A DNA stretch of 64,000 nucleotides from Phascolarctos cinereus (taxonomy: Eukaryota; Chordata; Mammalia; Diprotodontia; Phascolarctidae). Position numbers and translations under genes: made by a program. Shown one piece after another: positions 44,000 through 56,689 of this stretch (the stretch's first letter is position 1; every line of letters starts with the position of its first letter). The stretch spans positions 4,920,001 through 4,984,000 of the forward strand of contig NW_018343969.1 in NCBI RefSeq assembly GCF_002099425.1, read 5' to 3'. Under the pieces are notes generated by a model. That model was given only the letters and a program-made list of their open reading frames with translations, was not told the origin of the DNA and ran no database searches.

Positions 44000-44620
44000 A
44001 AGCCATGCTTCATACTTTCTAAGAAGTCTGATTTCTCTTTATTGTCTAAGAATTCACTGTCTTATTAAATAAACTACAAAAACATAGATTAATTATATAT
44101 AATTAAGAATACTGATTGGAAAAAGATAAATAATTCAGAGCCAGAGGAACCCTATGCCTAGTATATAAAATTAAATTTAAAAATGTTAGGTAATTTAATT
44201 CTTTACTATTTCATTATTGTGCCCTGTTGTGATATGTTGTTGCTATGAAATGAGATTAAATATCCTTATTTTAGAATAGTCATATTTTTCTATATTACTT
44301 TTCCTTTGTATCAAAGAGAGAAATTAGGGAAATTGTATTCTCCCTAGATCTTGAAAACATTGTTTCTCTGAAGGCTAAGAAGACAATCCTTCTGAAGTAA
44401 GCACCATCTGCCTGCCCAGAGCTCATAAGATCAAGAATGTTTTATTACTTTGTTTAAAAAAGTTTTATGCAATTGCATGCATTTTGCTAAATGATCCTTC
44501 TGTTTTTAGTGAGATTCACATTTCCTCACAGCATTCTGGTTAAGCACAAATCTCTAAAATAATCAACACACATTCATGTACACACACTCACATAAATACA
44601 AACCTGAAAACATTCTTGAT
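44000..44620. other. No gene seen
   Basis: Unrecognised AT-rich sequence. Confidence 0.4.
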
Positions 44621-44633
44621 AATTCATCAAATA

Positions 44634-44746
44634 GGGGCATCTAGGTGGCACAGTGGATAGAGCACTGGCCCTGGAGTCAGAAGCAGCCTAGTTCAAATCC
44701 ACCCTCAGAGATGTACTAGCTGGGTGATCACTTAATCCCAATTGCA

Positions 44747-44790
<44 letters not shown>
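44634..44790 (+). mobile_element. Short tRNA-SINE with (AG)n tail and perfect TSD
   Basis: Head 'ggcatctaggtggcacagtg' (box A 'tggcacagtgg'), 'ctggccctggagtcagaag', 'agttcaaatccacc' (box B), 'actagctgggtgatcactt' and 'cccaattgcaagac', then about 22 AG units. Flanked by identical 13-bp repeats 'aattcatcaaata' (44621-44633 and 44791-44803). The body is about 115 bp and lacks the MAR1-like 3' domain. Low divergence in the head and a perfect TSD suggest one of the younger insertions here. Confidence 0.9.
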
Positions 44791-44796
<6 letters not shown>

Positions 44797-44803
44797 TCAA
44801 ATA

Positions 44804-45954
44804 AACAAGACTACAACTAGAATATCATTACAGATACAACTGTTGTCTACATTTCCCTGAATATAATACTGAGTGATAAAAATTTCAGAATAATGTTCTT
44901 AATAGTTGTTGCCATAATAAATGGTCTTTAAATTTAAATGATCTTTAAATCACATGGAATGAAAATCTTTCAAAATATCAAGAATGAGAAGATCCCTTAT
45001 GCAAACAAGATAGGATTATATGTCATCCATGTTATCTTTTCAGCTTCTGGAAAATTGACCCAAGGATACTTTCAGTGATTCTACAGAAGATGAATTTATC
45101 TCCCAAATAACATTATTCAATGACAAAAAGCAGTTCTTTTATTCATCTATGCATTAATCTGCAGAAAATTAATCATAAAACAATAATAAGATAATGATTG
45201 TCCTTGGCCTATTACTATCTGAGCTTCACAAATTATAAGAACAAGACAAAAAATAAAAAGGAAAAAGCATCACCCAACACTATTCAACAACTTATTTGCA
45301 TAGCATATTAAAGTTTACAAAGTACTTTACATAAGAAGAGCTTTATCTTTTTAAAGCATTCCCTTCCTATTCCCTTTCTGTGGTCCTGGAAATTTTACTA
45401 GTTGATATAATTAAATTAGGTTTAGATTGTCATTTTTACTTGGAAAGCCTTCACTCAAGTAATTTATGAGATCACAAAGGAAGCTTTTATTAAAACCTGT
45501 TACTGTTCAACAGACATGCAGCCTACCCTTTAAGAGTAAAGGATCAGTTTTTACAATATAATAATGGTACAGGATTGTTCTTCTAAATACTTTCTCTATC
45601 ATGCTTGGACAACTACTAATAGGGCAAAACTGCCAGGATTTTTGCATTTTTCCTTAGTTCAGATTACATGAAGGGAAGCAGTTTAATATTTATCAACTTT
45701 TAAAAATATGCTTCCTTTCCTACGGAATATACAAAAGCAAGTCTCTTTTCTACCAAAAATAATATTATGCAGTAAATAGTAAATATTCAAAGGAAGCTGC
45801 TTAATAGTTTTATTATTGACTAATTTATTACTTTCAATAAACTTCTCTGTAGTATATAGTCTCTATAGTCTCCATAATCTATGCTTTTGTGAAATTATGT
45901 AATAATGGAAGTATTTAAATGTTGTTCAATGATTTACATATATTCTTCCTGTTT
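44804..45954. other. No gene seen
   Basis: Unrecognised AT-rich, apparently unique sequence. Confidence 0.4.
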
Positions 45955-46080
45955 TATATATGTGTGTGAGTGTGTGTATGTATATATACACAGTATATGT
46001 ATGTACATATGCATATATATATACAAACGTGTATATATATATGCATATGTATGTACATATGCACATATACATACACGTTT
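45955..46080. repeat. TG/TA microsatellite containing a 56-bp near-perfect palindrome
   Basis: The arms 46025-46051 and 46054-46080 are inverted copies with 25 of 27 bases pairing and a 2-nt centre. Both begin or end with 'aaacgtgtat'/'atacacgttt'. It may form hairpins or cruciforms. Confidence 0.85.
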
Positions 46081-46174
46081 GAATATAGATGGATGGATTC
46101 ACTGAAACAGCCAATCTATATATATTTAGTATGTTTTCCTAGATCTCATGTGTAAGTCATTAAGTCAAAGATAG

Positions 46175-46176
<2 letters not shown>

Positions 46177-46228
<52 letters not shown>
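46177..46228. repeat. (TG)n microsatellite
   Basis: About 26 uninterrupted TG units. Confidence 0.95.
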
Positions 46229-46230
<2 letters not shown>

Positions 46231-46439
46231 TATAGGAACTCCTTCCAGCAGTGCAGATTTCATTCATCTTTTATTTAGTTGAATCTTAGAGACTTTACTG
46301 ACTCTTTTTTGAGATAAATACATTATTCAGGGTAAGTCTTTTCATATTACAATATTTCACTTATTCTTTTTATGTATCTTAGCAAATACAGAATCAATGA
46401 TTTCTTCATATGGGAACTTCACCAATATAAATTGTAATC

Positions 46440-46525
46440 CATCATAAAGTAGATAAGACCTAAACCCTAGTCTTCTTGAATCTAGGAATAGTACCCTATC
46501 CAATATGCCATGCTGCATCTCTAGA
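46440..46525 (-). mobile_element. SINE 5'-end fragment (MIR-like)
   Basis: 'cctaaaccctagtcttctt', 'ccctatccaatatgccatg' and 'ctgcatctct' match the complement of a tRNA-SINE head. Confidence 0.5.
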
Positions 46526-48422
46526 CTTTTCTTGCTACATAAAATATTTTTTTATTATTATTCAGTTCCTAAGTACAGTGATATTGTATCATTTTAATAC
46601 TACTACCACCACCAATAACAAAAATTTCAATACCTACTGATATGCTATTATACATATTCAAATATTCTTAATTTTATTAGGTATTATTATCTGATCCCAG
46701 AATAAACTAGTTTTAATTTCTTTCTTTTCTCTTAATGAATGGTAATATAATATAGTATTCCCATTATTCCTAATTATACTATTTTTTGTTGCAACATGAG
46801 TACACATCTTTCAAGCTTGAATGGTATGATTGATTGTGACCTAAAACATGTTAAAATACATTGGTATTTGTATAACTGATACCATCTGTCTTGCTGTCTA
46901 ATGCAGTAGCTTTGTCATAACAGAATTCTGATATCTTGTTACAAACTCACTAACAAAATAGCCTCATTGTTTTCTTGCTTCTGTTCCCCAAAGAGAAGAA
47001 TGTTAGCTTTTACTCTTTTCTCTGTTTCTTGGCATATTCGATCAAAATATACTCTTACAAAAATTGCACCATTATAAATTTATTTAATTTGAAAAGAAAA
47101 TGAGATGACATTTGCCATCCAGATAGAAATTACTTAAAAAATTACTGCTTAAAAAAAACCAAACATGTAATTGGGCATTACAGCACACATCAAATATAAT
47201 AAATATCATTTTAGGAAAACTGTGTTTATTTGGAGTATTTGAATTTCTGATTGAAGTTAGCTCTCTCTTATATGTTTTAGATTATTTTTACTAATGTAAA
47301 AATTATACCTGTTCTTATACAATGTTTTAAAACAAAACTGAATTGGAAGTTTTGGTCACAAAATCTCATAGGCCTAGTATTTGGGGTGCTGATGTGCATA
47401 GCAAAATACAGCCAGTTCTGCTTGAGTAAGTAAGAGGTAGCAAGGAGGCATGTGGTAAGAAATAGAGTTTTACTTTTCATCCTAGTGATTGTTGCAGTCA
47501 CTTATGTCACTTCTCTGACCTGTAATGTCTGGCTCTTTAGGCTGGGTATACCCCAGTTCTTCACTAATAAGCTCATATTCTTATATTTAAGGAAACTCAT
47601 CAAGCAGATCACAAAATGATTGTGGAAAGTGGGCTAAGCCTGAGCATCATGGGAAGGATTTTGTGTTTCTAAAACTCAGTTTAGTATTCTAGACTATTCT
47701 TAACTTTCCAGATACAGCTGTTATCCCTAAGGTCAGGGAAAGTTCACTTTTGGTATTTTGCAAATAAGAAATGCCACCTGAAACTGCTAGACTATTCTTA
47801 TAACAAGTATGAAAAGTGTTCTAGACCTCCATGGTGACTTAAGTGAATCCCAGAAGTGATCCAAGGGACTTGGGTCCACAAGTCTTGTCTCTGGATTGAT
47901 TTTTTTTCCCCAAAATATGAAAAGTGTAGTTGAATTCCTAGGGTAGTAAAACTTTCTAGAATTAGGTAATGGGGCTTAGAAGAGAGGCTGAGGGCTGAAC
48001 ATTTTTCAATGAAATAAATGTATAGACATGACAGAACACTGAACCATATCAGTGTCCATAAATCAAAGGCACAAATAGATGTCCCTTAAACAGGGAGACC
48101 CCTTAAGTCAAAAACACAATTTCCAAGCAAAGCTAAAAGTAGTGGAGGAAGAAAAGAAAAGCAAATTTAATTTTAAGATTGATGAGCACTTCTATGTTTT
48201 TTTATTCTTTTGGAGATCCATAACTATACTATATTATGTCCAGTTGCTTTTTTGATTGTGTCTAGACTTGTAATCTCATCTGATCTGGAAACCACTTATT
48301 AGAATGTCACCTAGTACACTGAGAAAGTAAGTGAATTTTCCATGGGTACACAAGGAGGAAATTTTGGAAGAATTACATGAACCCTTGTCTTTTTGTCATC
48401 AAGGCCAGTCTATCTACTTATT
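46526..48422. other. No gene seen
   Basis: A long stretch without recognisable repeats. 47500-47900 has more balanced composition than its surroundings. The minus-strand open frame at 47277-47501 shows no domain. Confidence 0.4.
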
Positions 48423-48662
48423 ACACTTGTTGAGTCATTTCAATTGTGTCAGATTCTTTGTGACCCCATTTGGGGTTTTCTTGGCAAAATCAATGAAGTG
48501 GTTTGCCATTTCCTTCTCCAGTTCATTTTACAGACGAGGAAACTGAGGCGAACATGGTTAAGTGACTTATCCAGGGTCACACAGCTAGTAAATGCCTGAG
48601 GCTGGATTTGACTTCAGGATGATGAGTCTTCCCAACTCCAGGTCCTGCACTCTATTCACTTG
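48423..48662 (-). mobile_element. tRNA-derived SINE (MAR1-like)
   Basis: Complement: 'cacttgttgagtcatttca', 'gattctttgtgaccccat', 'aatgaagtggtttgccatt', 'agacgaggaaactgagg', 'gggtcacacagctagta' and 'ggtcctgcactctattc'. Near full length with low divergence. Confidence 0.85.
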
Positions 48663-49439
48663 AAAAAATATCACTCTGAAGCTACCCAAAAGAAGACTTC
48701 TATGATAATTATTGGTTAATCTAAGGTATGGACCGAGTGAATCAGATAGGTAAATACCTCAAATTCTATTTTTCCCCTAATTATTGGTCTTTCAATTAAG
48801 TCCTCATAGTGTCTTAATGTTTACACATAGGCCTTCTAGCATTTCTGAAAATAAACATTTCTTGACCCATTAGTTGGCCATAAAATTGTACGCTAGTTTT
48901 TATGTTGATATAATATTCCTAACTATATATTTCTGGAAAGTCAGAAAAGCTCATTTTTTAAATAATAGAGTCTTTTTATTTAGTCACATAAGCATAAACT
49001 ATATTTAATGGCTATGAAAATATTTTATTTTGCTTATTAGTATATTTAAATTCATCCCACTGATTCTTATTAAACCTTTCAACATGTGTCAGCAAATGAA
49101 TTCAAATCTATTAGTGTGCAAGTATTACTTTTTAAGTGAATGGGAAAAAACACAGATCTGAGAAATTCCTCCATTTGCATAGTGACAAAGCCTTGGTCTC
49201 ACTAAAAGCTTCCAATATTGGAAGACACTGCTTCACCAGAAAGTCACTGAATCATTTCCATACTTGCTTTTCATTTAGATCCTAAACCCAGAATTACCAC
49301 AAACAAAATAAATTGATGTGAATAAATATTGCACTTACTGGAAATGATTGACAAGGTTATTGATGATCTTCTGTTAAATCATGTGTATTTCTCACGTATA
49401 TACACACAAACACATCATTACTTTTTAGGTCTCAACTTT
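48663..49439. other. No gene seen
   Basis: Unrecognised AT-rich sequence. Confidence 0.4.
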
Positions 49440-50045
49440 TAAATAAAACAAAACGATTTACATATTAATTCAGCAACAGCAATTTAAAGACATTTTTAGT
49501 CATTTCAAAGTTTAGCCATTTACGTGTAAGAATTTTCTTTTCCTTAACAAATGATTTTAAGGGAATAGACATTTACAAAACAGCATATTAAACTGAATCT
49601 AAAATTGTTTTAAATTTAAAAATACTGATAGCTATTTTTTACATTGCCATTATTCTACATGCAAATTCCTTCCTTTTCCCACTCTCAAAGAAGCATTTCT
49701 TATAAGTAAGAATAATAAAAGAAAAAAAATACATAGGTGAGCAAATCTAACCAACATATCAATAGTCTGACATCATATGAAGTGTTCCAATCTATAGTTT
49801 CTCCCCTACTCAATGAATTGAGGAAGGTGAATTTTCACATATCTTTACTGTGGTTTGTTTGCTCATTATGATTTCACATCTTTTACTTTCAACTTTGGTT
49901 TTGTTAGTGTTATTATTTCCTTTTACATTGTTGCAGTCTTTGTATATATTGTTTTCTTGGTTCTGATTCCTTCACTTTACATCATTCAAACATCTTTCCT
50001 TGTTGCTCTGATTCTTCGATTGTATAGTTTATTAAAGCACAGAGA
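49440..50045 (-). mobile_element. Probable L1 3' end, old subfamily
   Basis: Complement blocks 'aagaagcatttcttataag', 'gtgttccaatctatagttt', 'gctcattatgatttcacat', 'tatattgttttcttggttc' and 'cttcactttacatcattca' resemble marsupial L1 3'UTRs that end at the ORF2 C-terminus. It is shorter and more diverged than the TSD-bounded copies. Confidence 0.5.
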
Positions 50046-50079
50046 TTGAAATGGATTGTTAAATGTTTTCTCAGTTCAA

Positions 50080-50285
50080 TTGTATTCAACATTAAGCAGT
50101 TCCTCTGTGCAAAACACTGTTCTAGGTAACAAAAGAAACACAACTATTCATATAATACCTCCGTTGAGCTTGGAGTCTATTGGGGAATGGAGTGAGATAT
50201 GACAACTACACAGATAATTATATTACACAAGAATACATGAAAAGTGCATTAGAGAGGTTTTAAGACAAAGCACTACATTTTATAC
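50080..50285 (-). mobile_element. L2 LINE 3'-end fragment
   Basis: 'caaaacactgttctaggta', 'tgagcttggagtctattgg' and 'acatgaaaagtgcattag' are complement L2 3' blocks. Confidence 0.6.
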
Positions 50286-51129
50286 ACTAGAAGCATCAGG
50301 CCTATCCATGGTAGGCTACAGAAATAATCATGATGTCTGCCATTGAAATGACATATCAACCTAGTGGAAAGCCTGCATTCTCATTAACAAGCCATTTGAA
50401 ATGCAGTTATGATATAATCTGATGCATTAGCAACTACTGGGTGCCATACCATTCAGGGAAAAGAGCTACATAAAGATGTCTTCTCCATACCAATGCTTTC
50501 CACTTAAAATTATCAGGGAACACTCTACATACATTTATCACGAACAGTCCCATGCAAGTCTTCAGTATAATAGAGATGATTTCATTACTACCTATAGCCC
50601 CCTCCTTTTACAAACAGCATGGTATTCAATGTAGAAAGGGCGAGAAAAATATTGTAACCTAAAATACTCCTTCTCTATCATTTATTCAGTAAATCATTTT
50701 TGACTGAATATCAAATGATGATCAACAGGTCAAGTAAAAACTTTAAATATCAAATATAAAGAATTCTGTATTGGTTTGTGGCATGATCAGAGTTATTTGA
50801 CAGCCAATATAAATGAAGTGGGGGATCTATCTTAGCCAGAGAAATAGCTGAATATAAGAATGCCTCAAAATTGTATTTTTTTCTGATGTTCCTTAAATTG
50901 TCCAAACTGGTTCCTGTCATTTGCATTTGGGTCACTAACTGTGGATAAATAAAATCTATTGATTGACATTTCAGTTTATTCATTTCCTTTTCTATTATTC
51001 ATTCTATTCATTTACTGCCTCATGGATGCTACTAGCATGCCCAGAGCTCTTCCTGAGATAGTTGCCTTCCCTAGCAATCCCATACACACACTTCCTGGGG
51101 ACTGTATCAAGTTCTTGTGTTACAGAGAT
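50286..51129. other. No gene seen
   Basis: Unrecognised sequence; the minus-strand open frame at 50750-50983 shows no domain. Confidence 0.4.
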
Positions 51130-51850
51130 AGAAGACAGTCAGTCAACAAGTATTCAGTTACCATGTTTCAATCACTGTGGTTAGTACTAGGGATACCAAA
51201 AAAGGCAAATATGAATAGTCTCTATCCCCAATAACCTCATTGTCTAATGGAGGAGACAACGTGCAGTTAACTATGCACAATCGAGATATGTGCAATAAAA
51301 ATTTGAAATAATCAAAAAAGTGAAGGCATTAACATTATGATCTGCAAAGTCTTCATATAGAAGGTGGGATTTTAGCCAAAACTTGAAGGAAGCCAGGGTG
51401 TCCAGAAGACAAGGAGTGAGAATATCTTTTACATGGGAGATAGCTATGAAAGTGGCCAGAGATGGGATATAGAATACCTTGTATGAGGAATAGCACAGAG
51501 GTCAATGTCATTGGAAAATTGAGTACGGGGCAAGGGGTAGAAAAGTATAATTAGATTTAAAAAATAGAAGGGATCTAGGCTATGAAGGACTACAAATGCC
51601 AACCAGAGGATTTTGATTTGATCCTGGAGGTTATAGGGAGGATAAGGAGCCACTGAAATTTTTGAATACAGGAGAGACATGGTCAGACCTGGACTTAAGG
51701 GTAGTCACTTAGATAGCTGAGTCAGTGGATCATAGTAGGTAGAAACTCGAGGCAAGGAGACCAAGCAACAACCGTTGAAATAATCCAGGTATGAGGTGAA
51801 CCTTTAATCTGAGTGGTGGCAGTATCAAAAGAGAGAAGAGCAAATATATG
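51130..51850 (-). mobile_element. L2 LINE, 3' 0.7 kb
   Basis: The 3' end at the left shows 'gtcaacaagtattcagtta' and 'ggttagtactagggatacc'. Moving right come 'ttagccaaaacttgaagga', 'tggtcagacctggacttaa', 'gataaggagccactgaaat', 'aggcaaggagaccaagcaa' and 'ataatccaggtatgaggtg'. All are complement of the L2 coding end in the right order. The two minus-strand open frames here are remnants, not genes. Confidence 0.75.
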
Positions 51851-52654
51851 AGATAGGAATCTTCAGTCAAGTTCCAGGCTGCCTGATTTATGACTGTGAC
51901 TAAAGGAAACATAGGAAGAGGCATCAGGTTCAGGATTCTCCTGAAACATCCATATGAGACTCTGTGAACAAAATGTGTGAAGCCCAACTATGCGGTCAAC
52001 AACTTGCTAATATCTCCAGAGTGTCTATCTAGATTTGTCAACTCTCATCTCTATTCAGAAGACTCTGATTTGTCTCAACGTGTACTTGGTAGTTCTAATT
52101 AGAATTTTCATCATTGAGGAAGTATGATTTGCTATCAAACCTAGATTTGGTAGCTGTGTAATCCAAGGCATGGTATTTATATCTATTTTATGAATTTATT
52201 TTATGCATATATATTCATATTTATTTTATGAAGAGATATAAACATCATGAACAATCTTAGTTTCCACATATTACAGAATCTCTTTTAAAACAAGGGGCTA
52301 TGCTAGTATCAAAGGAAATCTTACAGTGACACCTAGATAACAAATGCAACATTGAAAAGTCTTCAATTCAGTTGCTTTTCTTAAATTTTAAAGATAGAAA
52401 AAACGAAGGGAAGTGTGTTATTCGATCCAATTTATAAGATTCTGTGATTTGCTTTGATCTTAAGAGCATCTCTTTTCTTAATATTAATTAATAACTTTGA
52501 GGTTAGAGAAGAAAATAGTTTTAACCCTAGCTATGAAGCCAAGAACAGCAACCTCTTATAATACCTACACATTTCACAAGAAGGTTATTTCTTTTAAAAT
52601 ATTATTTTATTCCTAAAACAAAGTTTTAGAACTTGATCATTTATATGGACTTGT
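51851..52654. other. No gene seen
   Basis: Unrecognised AT-rich sequence. Confidence 0.4.
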
Positions 52655-52852
52655 CAGACCCAGAAATGAGCTTAGATGCCATTTAATCTAAAACCTTCAT
52701 TTTAATATATGAATAAGACCATTTAGTTTAAGACCTGAATTTTACAGACTGAACTTAAGATAACAGCAACTTAGTGTTAGGGCTAAGGTCATGGAAAGAA
52801 CTCAGATCTGATTCCAACCCCAGTGAATATTCCTTCTACTACATTACATCTT
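52655..52852 (-). mobile_element. MIR-like SINE
   Basis: Complement blocks 'agatgccatttaatctaaa', 'gaattttacagactgaac', 'aacttagtgttagggctaa' and 'cagatctgattccaacccc', ending 'ctactacattacatc'. Confidence 0.6.
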
Positions 52853-54589
52853 GGGTTTCTTATTTGGAAAGAAGGGGCTCTCAGGGAGTCAATAAGACTA
52901 TACATATTTAAGTTCAGACAAAGCTTTTTTGAAATTTATTTAATTAAAATGTTTATATTGGCTTAATTTAAAGGACTCTATTCCAATGAAGTCAGTAAGT
53001 CTATTTTATGTTTAATTTATTCAATAATAGTCCTGTTAAATAAGTTTTCACAACACAGAGCTTCCAGTTTCCTAATTCCCGATAGGTAAAACAAAATCTA
53101 TATATTTCAACATCCAATGAATATGTAAGGCATGATATTCTTCTCATTTTCATTGAAAGAGTTTTATAAAACAAAAATACATCTATAAGATGGTCTGTCT
53201 CAAGAATTCATATTAAATTCAGGGGGAATTGGAAATATTCTTTTGAAAGATGTATTTTTTCCAATGAAACTGTATGTGGGGAGTGTATCTTCCAACACAG
53301 ATTCTTTGTTGAAAAAAGAAAATGCAATTAACAATTTGTAATTCATCAAAAAACATCTGTAGAGGTGATTTTCCTTGTAATAAGCCTTCTAGGAACAATT
53401 ACAGATCTTTAAATACCTCAGTAGTAATCATTAATGCTTCTATTTCCATTTCCATCATTCAGATTGTCAGTTTGTCATAGATAGCTACGAAGAACCCCAG
53501 TAGCACAGTAGGAAGTTCATCTTTCTTGAAGTTAACATAACATTTTAATAGAAATTGAACTTGGTGAAGATGTCAGATGTTATGTTATTTCAACTATATT
53601 GAATGTATTTGAATCCAATGTATTTGAAAATGCTGGAGAAACCTATCACTGTTAAAAAAAAACCTTACTTTTTTTTGGCATTTTTAATTCTGGGAAGTTA
53701 ACTTTGAATAGTTTGTATTAGTCTGGTAAAGCCTTGGTCCCAACCCTACTTCATAGATGATGGAGGCAGCTGATAGGTGTGAGGATGCAGGAATAGATCT
53801 CAAACTAAGATATGACAACTGGGACTTTGCCTCTGGGTAGTTAAATTTCCAAGGTGCTGATGACTTTAGCCAGAAGAAACAAGGGTGTTAAGATCAAATT
53901 AACAAGAATAATTTCTTTCCCAGTAAGTCATATACCAGGTAAATTTCTCCCTGGCCTCTCCATTCTCCTCCTTTCCTGCTTTAATTTCTGTTGTCCCAGA
54001 GTTATTGTCTCAGCCAAACTCTTCTCCCTTGACCTTGGAATTTTTATTATGTGCATACTAGTACTGAGTTCCAAGGTCTCCACCCAATACCTGAATCTGT
54101 CTTAAAGTTCTGAGAACCCCCTTTATACTGATAGTGTAGGATATCAGAATTTTATTTATAGTTCCATACAGAACTACCACAATAGTGTTCAACGCATCTT
54201 CTTTCTAGAATTCTCACCTATGTTCCGCTGCTGGCAAGCCAATACCTGGAAGCTATATCAGTGGGTATTGAGGAGAAAAAGAAGGACAAAATTTACAAAT
54301 AAAGACGATCATCAGTGCCAGGAGAAGAAGGGGAAAAGCTATCATGTTTAGTGTTTCAGCCAAACTGGACTACTAGCTGTTCCATGAAACTACTTTTCCA
54401 TTAAAAATTACTAGTAATCAATAAGCCACAACTATTGCAGAATACTAATATTAAGGTAAAGGATTATGTGTAAAATTATGAACGAATATATGTGTGTGTA
54501 TATAGATACATGTAAATATATATATATATAAATATATATGCAGTTTTTACACTCTATATTAAATTTCACAAAGTAGTAACACAATCACA
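52853..54589. other. No gene seen; AT microsatellite near 54487-54540
   Basis: Mostly unrecognised sequence. 53850-54120 has more balanced composition and an 83-codon open frame without recognisable domain. A TATATA/TGTGTA tract precedes the L1 fragment. Confidence 0.4.
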
Positions 54590-55180
54590 TAGTTTCTTTC
54601 CCCTTCTGAATTACTTTTGGTTTCTTCAGTGTACTTTTCAAGGTTTTATTGATACTTTATTTTTTAAAAGCATTTCTATAACTTCCAATTAACTTACCTG
54701 CACCATCCCTTCTCCTCACAATCAAATAACTCCCTTGTTACAAACAAATATAGTCAGGCAAAATGAATAATCACCTTGGCTACATCTGAAAATCTGTGTC
54801 TCATTCTACACCTCTTGCCCATCATTTCTCTGCCAAGAGTGGGAAACTTGCTTCTTCATCAATCTTTTGAAGCCATGATTAGTCACTGTGATAATCAGAG
54901 CCTAAGGTCTTTCTGAGGTATTTTCCAATACAGTATTGTGGCCATCTTGCAATTTTTTTTCCTCCAATTTCTTCTGCTTTTTTTTCATTCTGCATCTATT
55001 TTTATGTTTCTCTGAACTATTAATGTATAATTTGTATATGTATAATGTATAATATAATTTCTTATAATACAATAATAGCCCACTCCCTCCATGTACTACA
55101 TTTCTTCATCATTGGATACTACAATGTATGGGCACTCATCCAATTTGTTTCTTTGATTTGTTATGATCCTGTGCATCCCT
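54590..55180 (-). mobile_element. L1 LINE 3' end, older subfamily
   Basis: Complement blocks 'ttattttttaaaagcattt', 'gcaccatcccttctcctca', 'cttggctacatctgaaaat', 'gtgtctcattctacacctc', 'tgcccatcatttctctgcc', 'aatacagtattgtggccat' and 'gggcactcatccaattt' follow an L1 3'UTR into the ORF2 end. It belongs to a different 3'UTR subfamily from 42741-43983. Confidence 0.65.
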
Positions 55181-55500
55181 GCATTTGACCATTACTTAAA
55201 TCTGCAATGTGTTCCATCCCATCTCTCCCTTCAGGGCCTCAACTGCTCTATGTAGCATTTCCTTTTACCTCCACCTGAAGGTATTTTCTGACTCCAAGTT
55301 TCCCATATTACTTTAGCTAGACCTTGCCTTTGTTCCTATAATGCCCAACCTGGTATCTATGCACATGTTTGTGTCCCCCTCCAGTAGAATTCAAGCTCTC
55401 TGAATGCAATGAATGCGTATTTTTTTTTTATTTTGTTGTATTCCCAGTGACTAAAATTGTGTCTTTTACATGGTAGGTGCTAATGAATCCTTGTTTCATA
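55181..55500 (+). mobile_element. L2 LINE 3'-end fragment
   Basis: 'ttccttttacctccacctg', 'ccccctccagtagaattc', 'aagctctctgaatgcaatg', 'gtattcccagtgactaaaa' and 'catggtaggtgctaatgaa' match the L2 end. Confidence 0.7.
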
Positions 55501-55834
55501 AGAAAAGGGAAGAATAAGTTAGAAAAGGGGAAAAAGTAGAGAAGATATCAGAGAAGGAAGAAAATTGCAAATTAGGCCTGAACAGATTGGAAAATAAAGG
55601 TGGCTTAGGTGTATACAGGTCATTAGGTGGCACAATTTATTTTTCAGAAGTTCAAGTTGGTTTTCTAGGTTTTACCTAAGATGGATAGAGCCAGAGTTTA
55701 TTTGGCTTCTCAAGATTTTGTGATTAAAATTATTAACAAGGCTGTATCCAGGGCCTTGACCTTATAACATAAGCAACGATCAAAGAAGCATCATAGGAAA
55801 ATAAGCTCTTTGAGAGCAAAGGCTGTTTTGGCTT
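55501..55834. other. No gene seen
   Basis: Unrecognised; 55500-55560 is A/G-rich. Confidence 0.4.
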
Positions 55835-55980
55835 TGTCAGACTCCTCATTTATAAAATATGGATAATACTAGGACCTTCCTCATAGGGTTGCTTTTAGGA
55901 TCAAATGATATCATATATGCTGAGTGCTTTGCAGACCTAAAAGTCTTACATCAATGTTGGCCGCAGTATTATTTCTATTC
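55835..55980 (+). mobile_element. MIR SINE 3' part
   Basis: 'ctcatttataaaatatgga', 'cttcctcatagggttgctt', 'ggatcaaatgatatcatat' and 'tgagtgctttgcagaccta' in MIR order. Confidence 0.7.
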
Positions 55981-56109
55981 ATTTACCTTGCATAGTTTTG
56001 TTTTTAATTTTTGGACCAGGCTGATTTTTTTCATGCGGTGAGCTTTTAGTGAATTATTCTTCCTATTAATTTAAGTCAATATTCTCTCTGAAACTTAGTC
56101 TTTGAGACT

Positions 56110-56183
56110 GGCTAGAATACAGAGGGGTTAAGAGACTTGCCTAGGGACACAAAGACACACACACGCACACACAAACCTACCCA

Positions 56184-56236
<53 letters not shown>

Positions 56237-56310
56237 ACATAAGACTTAAACCCAAGTCTGCTGGGTCAGGAGTCCATCTCTCTGTCCACTATGCCATACT
56301 GCCTCTTGCC
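56110..56310 (-). mobile_element. SINE interrupted by a CA/TG microsatellite
   Basis: Left piece 'ggggttaagagacttgcc', right piece 'acttaaacccaagtctgct' and 'ccactatgccatactgcct'. Between them lie a CA-rich stretch and (TG)n at 56187-56234. A trailing 'gagtaggtacttaataaat' at 56315-56350 is an L2-type terminus. Confidence 0.6.
56187..56234. repeat. (TG)n microsatellite
   Basis: About 23 TG units, preceded by CA-rich sequence, so the strand can fold back on itself. Confidence 0.95.
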
Positions 56311-56350
56311 TTTCCCAGAGTAGGTACTTAATAAATATCTGTTAAATGGA

Positions 56351-56689
56351 AATCATACCTCCATCCCTTAAAAATGATGGGTAACAGTACATTTGGGTAA
56401 TTTCATTTAAATAACTACAACCTATCTTTGAAATACCTCTGGGCACATTTGTAGTTGCCAGGAAAAACAAAAATATTGTAATGATTTAAGAATTCAGTAA
56501 GAGATCTGAGGGACTTTTACTGCTGAATACCTAAGAGAAAAATGATCAATGAAGTTCCTCCATTACCTGTGTGTTCCTCTGAGTATTAAATAGTTTGTTT
56601 GGGAATAATTTCCTTGAACTAATGTGCTGTGCAGGAGTCTACATATTAAAAATGAAGCCATCTGAAAACAACAAATAGACTAGTCTGCT
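56351..56689. other. No gene seen
   Basis: Unrecognised sequence. Confidence 0.4.

Noticed and set aside
44634-44720. A functional tRNA gene at the SINE head
   Set aside because: Box A and box B are present, but the sequence does not close into a tRNA cloverleaf by eye and is followed by SINE sequence, a GA tail and a TSD.
45905-46155. Cys/Tyr/Ile-rich small open frames
   Set aside because: Translation of a TG/TA microsatellite in several frames; no signal or domain.
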